Program-made: the position numbers and the translations under genes
Assembly: GCF_035083965.1 (NCBI RefSeq)
Contig: NC_089735.1
Span: 16,175,594 to 16,239,593, forward strand
DNA from: Branchiostoma lanceolatum
Lineage: Eukaryota > Chordata > Leptocardii > Amphioxiformes > Branchiostomatidae
DNA: 64,000 nucleotides
Reading direction: 5' to 3'
Notes under the pieces: model-generated
What the model saw: only the letters and a program-made list of their open reading frames with translations
Databases searched by the model: none
What the model was told of the DNA's origin: nothing
Shown: positions 58,441 to 64,000 of the stretch, in pieces
Numbering within the stretch: the stretch's first letter is position 1
Layout of the letters: each line of letters starts with the position of its first letter

Positions 58441-59228
58441 CTTGGCTTCGCTGACGAAGATTTCAGGGGAGTCCACTTCTGGTACAGGCCCTCTGGTGGC
58501 TGATGAGTCCTATGCGGGACCTGCAGGCTCGGCCACATCGGCTGTAGGGGAAGAATGAGTCTGGGTTTGTTGCCGTGACGGTGCGGTTCTTCCTCCTGCT
58601 GTGCTTCTGCTGTAGGTCAGTTCTGCGGTTCTTCTCGAAGGAGGAGACTGCCTGGAGAACTGTGTGTCGCCACGTCCCTCGGTCTGCAGCAAGCGCTGAC
58701 TACTGATGGTAGTCGATATTACAGCATTGTAGTGATTTCTTTAATGTGTCTTTGTACCTCTTCTTCCGCGCCCCTCTGTTGCGGTGCCCAGCGGATAGTT
58801 CACCATAGAGGACGATCTTGGGCAGACGATGGTCCTCCATTATTGAGACGTGCCGTGCCCAGCGTAGCTGTGTTTTCATCAACATGGCCTAGATGCTGGT
58901 GATCTCCACTCGCTCTAGCACTTCAACCTTTGTGACGTAGTCACTCCGGTGAATGTTGAGGATGGAGCGGACTCAGCGGAGACAACGTTGGTGGAAGCCT
59001 TCCAGAAGATGCTGTCTGTACGTCACCGACGACTCTGAGCCATACAGGAGGTTAGTCAGTACGACGGCTCTGTAGACGCTGACTTTAGTTCCTTTCTTCA
59101 GATGCTTGTTGCTCCAGACACGTCTGTAGAGTCTGCCGAAAGCACTGTTTGCCTTTGCCAGTCTGTTGTCAACCTCCTTGTCAATCCTAGCATCAGAGGA
59201 GATGGTGCTCCCTAGGTAAGTGAACTGG
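58440..59228 (-). mobile_element. Non-LTR retrotransposon, 5'-truncated 3' end
   Basis: Minus-strand translation gives the thumb/connection region of an endonuclease-reverse transcriptase: YLGSTISSDARIDKEVDNRL, RVWSNKHLKKGTK, LLYGSES, RQHLLEGFHQRC, LRWARHVSIMEDHRLPK, LYGELSAGHRNRG and KRYKDTLKKSL. It ends in a zinc-finger-like CGRACRSRIGLISHQRAC and a stop. There is a TGA inside (after RCLR) and a TAG before the LRWARH block, so it is dead. The 3' end carries TTCGTCAGCGAAGCC. The body stops at about 59228, as in target-primed insertions. It is a different family from the element in the P450 intron. Confidence 0.85.
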
Positions 59229-59409
59229 CCTCATTAACATATCACGCATGCGTCTTGGGACGTATTGGGTAACAAAAATTTTGACCCTTGACCCCGACGA
59301 TGTGGCAACACTATGTTACTTCCGGGTTTTGGGGGTTACGCGGGAGTGCGACGCGTTCGTGCCGGAAATACCCCCAGCGCCTATATATAGAGTAGGGGGA
59401 GGCTCGAGC

Positions 59410-59470
59410 CGAAGAGCCACCGTCTCTCGTGACACCGTCCCTCGTGACACCGTCGCTCGTGACACCGGAA
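59410..59470. repeat. Short tandem repeat, CTCGTGACACCGTC units
   Basis: Roughly four imperfect 14-bp units (CCGTCTCTCGTGACA, CCGTCCCTCGTGACA, CCGTCGCTCGTGACA) lie in a GC-richer patch. Confidence 0.75.
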
Positions 59471-59492
59471 ATAGGAATGTTACATTACAGCA

Positions 59493-60440
59493 ATGGGGGA
59501 CGTAACACTTTGTATGGGGTCACTGGCCTTATGAATTCTTTTATTCAAAATGGTGTACCAACTTAGTCAATTGTTCGAATGTATTCTTTCACGTTTCAAT
59601 GTTTGTACTCAAAGCGGAGTTATGAAAATACATATACGGAGATTATTTACTCTTTATTCTGACGTATAATATAGTTTTCGATCTGTTTGTACAATTCTTC
59701 ATCGTTTGCCCTTCTTTTTTTACGTCACGGAAAGGAAACTCACCAGTCCCGTGTTTTCGAAAAGGCCGTATCACAGAAACAATATGTTTTTTTTATCTAT
59801 TTGGTTGCTAATCGGACGATATGCTAAAGAGGACTGTTTCATAAGCTATACACGAAAAAAACACAAGGGTGAGGTATCTCTTATTTGATTTATGTACTTG
59901 TCGTCGAGTAGGGATAGGATAGGAATGTTTCATTAACCCTATCCAGACGGGGGGGGGGGGGGGGCTGGATGGCTAAAAGTGCCCGTGCCAACTTTGACAT
60001 CGTATTACTGCCAAACGATGCATGCTAGGACTCCCAAACTTTGTGGCTTTTCCTAAAGTTTTCTTGGGAACAATTTTATAATAATGGTTTAAGTTTATAA
60101 TTTTTCATGTTGCCATGGCAACAGGTTTCTTACCAAAAAAGCCCAGTCTGGATCGGGTTAAAGCGATGGGGGACGTAAAGCTTTGTATGAGGTCACTGGC
60201 CTTCTTTTATTCACTGACGACAAACGAAATGTTTGAGATGATGGAATGGTGTACCAACTTATTTAATTCTCAGAATGTATTGTTGCACTTTTCGATGTTT
60301 TGTACTCAAACAGAGTTATGAAAAAACATACAGATAAAGGAGATTATTTATTCCTATTGTTTTCGATCTGTTTGTGCAATTTTTTGTCGTTTGCCTTTCT
60401 TGTTTTTTTCTTAAGTAAAAAGGAAACTCGTCAGTCATCA
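59493..60440. repeat. Direct duplication, about 270 bp, offset about 670 bp
   Basis: The segment 59493-59760 (GGGGGACGTAA, AATGGTGTACCAACTTA, GTTTTCGATCTGTTTG, GGAAACTC) recurs in the same order at 60167-60440 with many small changes. Between the copies lies a poly-G run (59950-59963). No gene is seen. Confidence 0.7.
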
Positions 60441-60479
60441 AGGAAAAAAGTCAAAAGACATCTCGTGTTTTTGATAGCA

Positions 60480-61426
60480 ATATATATTTCATAAATATAG
60501 CAGCATTGTTAGTTATAATTTCTAAAGGGTATACACATAAACGTTAGATTTATCGACTATGAAATTTCATTTCATGATCAGACACCTATCAACCATCCTG
60601 CATCAACACACACATACACTACACAAGATAAATACTTACAATACTTACAAGCATCATTTATAATGAATGACACTTAAATCTAACAATGCTGACAAACAAT
60701 CTAATGCAATCTAAATATCACCAGTCTCTATCTTTATACACGAACAAATGCAGCAATTGGGAAATTATATATACATGTAGGAGAATGGTTTGAACATAAA
60801 TACATGTTGTATCATATTTCTGTGAAAAATCCTGACTATGTTTTCACTGCTAACATCATGGCATCTATGGAATCAATATGTGCTAGTATGATAAAAAGCT
60901 TGAAAACTATGTAAAGAAACAGTAACATTACAAGGAAAACTGACCCATGATGACATATGTTAAAGTTTGAAATATGTGGGCCAACATTTAATGGGGCCAG
61001 CACTGCTTTACACTTTGACAAGATGACCATTGCCATGTGACTACTCTGCATGTTTTTCCAAACAATGTTTTATCATGTACAACATGTACATATCAGGGCT
61101 TAAAATACTTCTTGTATATGTGGCCGGAATAGGGCAGTTAAAATTAGAGTTATTTAAGTACAATTTGTTTCGGACATATTCTAAAATGCATCAGCATGAT
61201 TATGATAACAGGGTAATATTTCCTGCTGTATAGTGCAAATAGACAGAAACAGACATTCGAATTTGCTACACATTCTACTAAAGCTATGAAGACCTTTGTG
61301 GCCCTTAGTCTGACAGCCAGATACAAAAAATGCCCCCCCCCCATAAAACTGACATTGAATTACACGAAAGTAAAATTATATGGGCTGACAAAACATTGAA
61401 CACCTATGGTACATCACATCATTAAC
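60480..61426. other. Possible 3' UTR of the minus-strand gene ending at 61427
   Basis: This AT-rich stretch lies directly downstream of the stop at 61427 on the minus strand. I see no coding frame of note, and no polyadenylation site could be assigned with confidence. Confidence 0.35.
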
Positions 61427-61578
61427 TTAAGTGTTATACTGTATGTTGTGGAGCTGCTTGTGTGTGTCCTCTCCCCATTCCCATCTACATCCACTGCTGT
61501 CATACACTGACAAGGCTGTCAGTGTCTGCATGTTGGACTTCTTGGTGTGAGTTTGGAGTCCTGGTAATGAGCCAGTTC
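61427..61578 (-). CDS. Last coding exon of an unidentified gene
   Basis: A good acceptor (pyrimidine-rich, TCTTATTTAG|GA) at 61579 opens a frame of 49 codons plus a split codon ending in TAA at 61427. The peptide includes KKSNMQTLTALSVYDSSGCR and WEWGEDTHKQLHNIQ. The composition is protein-like, the exon is isolated, and the rest of the gene must lie to the right beyond the satellite-filled intron and the window edge. I do not recognise the protein. It could be spurious, but the splice site and the unbiased codon mix make a real exon more likely than not. Confidence 0.5.
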
Positions 61579-61636
61579 CTAAATAAGAAAAAAAGACCAT
61601 ATGATTAACATAAATTCACATGAAAAATCTCAAATA

Positions 61637-61640
<4 letters not shown>

Positions 61641-61669
<29 letters not shown>
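61641..61669. repeat. (TA)n microsatellite
   Basis: About fourteen TA units lie just upstream (in gene sense) of the exon at 61427-61578. Confidence 0.9.
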
Positions 61670-61673
<4 letters not shown>

Positions 61674-61935
61674 ATATATTGTATGAAGAACTAAATATCA
61701 AGTCACACTGGTAACAACAAACACGACGGCCTGCCTCATCCGACCGTATGAGGTCCGTTTGGACCTCAGGCAGATATCAATGTGTGCCGTATCAATATTT
61801 TTCGTCAAAGAAAAATTCCTTCCACGGGTCTGTGTATATTTCTTACAACTTCTGAAATGTTTTTAGCGAGACTGTCCCATTTTTGAAGTTAGGAGTTATA
61901 CTCCAAAGTTATGAGGGTTAAGATGGTTCTCAGTA

Positions 61936-64000
61936 TGTGTACTGTGTGATTGAGAGGGCAAAAAATTCTGTTCCCAAAGTATTTCTTCTTGAAAAGAGCC
62001 ACCATTTTGAATTTCAGCCTCTCGTGGCAGTTTTCCTTAATGATGCTTTGGAGCGTGGCTCTTTAGGGAAGATTAAGCACACATGTGTTAAGATAATTAT
62101 CAGATATAACATTACAGGTACTGTGTATATGAAAGAGCAAAAAAAAATCATTCCAAAAGCCTTTTTCTGTGAAAAGAGACACCATTTTCAATTTCAGCCT
62201 CTCGTGACAGTTTTCTATAATGATGCTTTGGGGCCAAATTAGGGGTGAGCTCTTTGGGATGATTAAGCACATTTGTGCTAAGATAGTTATCATATATAAT
62301 AGTACAGGTACTGTGTAAATGAAAAAGAAAGAAAATTCTATTCCAAAAGCCTTTCTCCTTGAAAAGAGCCACCATTTTCAAATTCAGCCTCTCGTGGCAC
62401 TTTTCCATAATGATACTTGGGGGCGTGTCTCTTTGGGATAATTAAGCACACTGGTGTTAAGATAGTTATCACATATAACAGTACGGTTACTGTGTAGATG
62501 ACAGAGCTAAAAAATTCCATTCCAAAAGCCTTTCTCCTTCAAAAGAGACACCATTTTCAAATTCAGCCTCTCGTGACAGTTTTCCATAATAATGCTTTGG
62601 GGGCGTGTCGCTTTGGCTTAATTAAGCAAACTAGTGTTAAGATAGTTATCAGATATGACAGTATGGGTACTGTGTAGATGACAGAGCCAAAAAGTTTCAT
62701 TCCAAAAGCCTTTCTCCTTCAAAAGAGACACCATTTTCATTTTCAGCCTCTCGTGGCAGTTTTCCTTAATGATGCTTGGGGGCGTGTCTCTTTGGCTTAA
62801 TTAAGCACACTGGTGTTAAGATAGTTATCAGATATGACAGTACAGGTACTGTGTAGATGAGAGAGCCAAAAAATTCCATTCCAAAAGCCTTTCTCCTTCA
62901 AAAGAGACACCATTTTCCATTTCAGCCCCTCGTGACAGTTTTCCTTAATGATGCTTGGGGGCGTGTCTCTTTGGCTGAATTAAGCACTCTGGTTCTAAGA
63001 TAGTTATCACATATGACAGTACGGGTACTGTGTAGATGAGAGAGCCAAAAAATTCCATTCCAAAAGCCTTTCTCCTTCAAAAGAGACACCATTTTCCATT
63101 TCAGCCCCTCGTGACAGTTTTCCTTAATGATGCTTGGGGGCGTGTCTCTTTGGCTGAATTAAGCACTCTGGTTCTAAGATAGTTATCAGATATGACAGTA
63201 CGGGTACTGTGTAGATGAGAGAGCCAAAAAATTCCATTCCAAAAGCCTTTCTCCTTCAAAAGAGACACCATTTTCCATTTCAGCCCCTCATGACAGTTTT
63301 CCTTAATGATGCTTGGGGGCGTGTCTCTTTGGCTTAATTAAGCACTCTGGTTTTAAGATAGTTATCAGATATGACAGTACGGGTACTGTGTAGATGAGAG
63401 AGCCAAAAAATTCCATTCCAAACGCCTTTCTCCTTCAAAAGAGACACCATTTTCCATTTCAGCCCCTCGTGACAGTTTTCCTTAATGATGCTTTGGGGGC
63501 GTGTCTCTTTGGCTTAATTAAGCACACTGGTTCTAAGATAGTTATCAGATATGACAGTACGGGTACTGTGTAGATGAGAGAGCCAAAAAATTCCATTCCA
63601 AAAGCCTTTCTCCCTCAAAAGAGACACCATTTTCCATTTCAGCCCCTTATGACAGTTTTCCTTAATGATGCTTGGGGGCGTGTCTCTTTGGCTTAATTAA
63701 GCACTCTGGTTTTAAGATAGTTATCAGATATGACAGTACGGGTACTGTGTAGATGAGAGAGCCAAAAATTCCATTCCAAAAGCCTTTCTCCTTCAAAAGA
63801 GACACCATTTTCCATTTCAGCCCCTCGTGACAGTTTTCCTTAATGATGCTTTGGGGGCGTGTCTCTTTGGCTTAATTAAGCACACTGGTTCTAAGATAGT
63901 TATCAGATATGACAGTACGGGTACTGTGTAGATGATAGAGCCAAAAAATTCCATTCCAAAAGCCTTTCTCCTTCAAAAGAGACACCATTTTCCATTTCAG
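61936..64000. repeat. 180-bp tandem satellite, about 11.5 units, continuing off the edge
   Basis: The marker CAGTACGGGTACTGTGTAGA or variants recur every 178-185 bp (for example 63194, 63373, 63553, 63734). Other fixed parts are AAAAGCCTTTCTCCTTCAAA, GAGACACCATTTTC, CAGCC(T/C)CTCGTGACAGTTTT, GGGGCGTGTCTCTTTGGCTT and AATTAAGCAC. The leftmost units (61936-62480) are the most diverged and the right ones nearly identical, so the array seems to grow on the right. Each unit holds palindromes CAGTACGGGTACTG and CTTAATTAAG. Confidence 0.95.

Overview
This is a stretch of animal genomic DNA, most likely from a cephalochordate (amphioxus, Branchiostoma). The reasons are a chordate-like RPS24 with intron-split coding sequence, a chordate-type PARG, a CYP2-clan P450 with animal exon layout, and a dense load of short inverted-repeat transposons. 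The species call is inference; the gene families are read directly from the sequence. All genes are interrupted by GT-AG introns, and I resolved exon borders by reading frame and homology recalled from the families.

Layout. (1) 654-9677, minus: the first eight coding exons (407 codons) of poly(ADP-ribose) glycohydrolase, PARG; its catalytic macrodomain exons lie off the left edge. Its second intron is swollen by nested inverted-repeat transposons. (2) 10257-14450, plus: complete RPS24, head-to-head with PARG across about 580 bp. (3) 14627-15403: a pogo/Tigger-like MITE. (4) 17.8-37.2 kb: a cluster, all minus strand, of a multi-pass membrane protein family that I do not recognise. Locus B (34.7-36.6 kb) has a long intact reading frame; locus A (17.8-25.7 kb) is broken by a frameshift, a stop and a 6-kb transposon; loci C and D are fragments. 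Non-coding modules repeat between them. The 6-kb insertion (about 19012-25021) has long inverted ends of AATGTGAAA-type repeats around a core of about eight 437-bp satellite units, each made of two diverged half-units. (5) 39.3-47.9 kb, plus: a CYP2-clan cytochrome P450 with an in-frame TGA, a broken splice junction and no heme-binding exon, so probably a pseudogene; a decayed non-LTR retrotransposon lies antisense in its first coding intron. (6) 48-56 kb: repeats only. (7) 56.3-57.2 kb, plus: part of an extracellular protein with GCC2/GCC3 cysteine modules and an EGF-like start, carrying a TGA where a cysteine is expected. (8) 58.4-59.2 kb, minus: the 3' end of another non-LTR retrotransposon. 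(9) 61427-61578, minus: a probable last coding exon of an unidentified gene whose intron (61.6-64 kb) is filled by a 180-bp tandem satellite running off the right edge.

Only PARG, RPS24, locus B and perhaps the gene ending at 61.4 kb look functional. PARG and RPS24 are housekeeping genes that probably share a divergent promoter region. The most unusual material is the membrane-protein cluster and the satellite-bearing foldback-like element inside one of its members.
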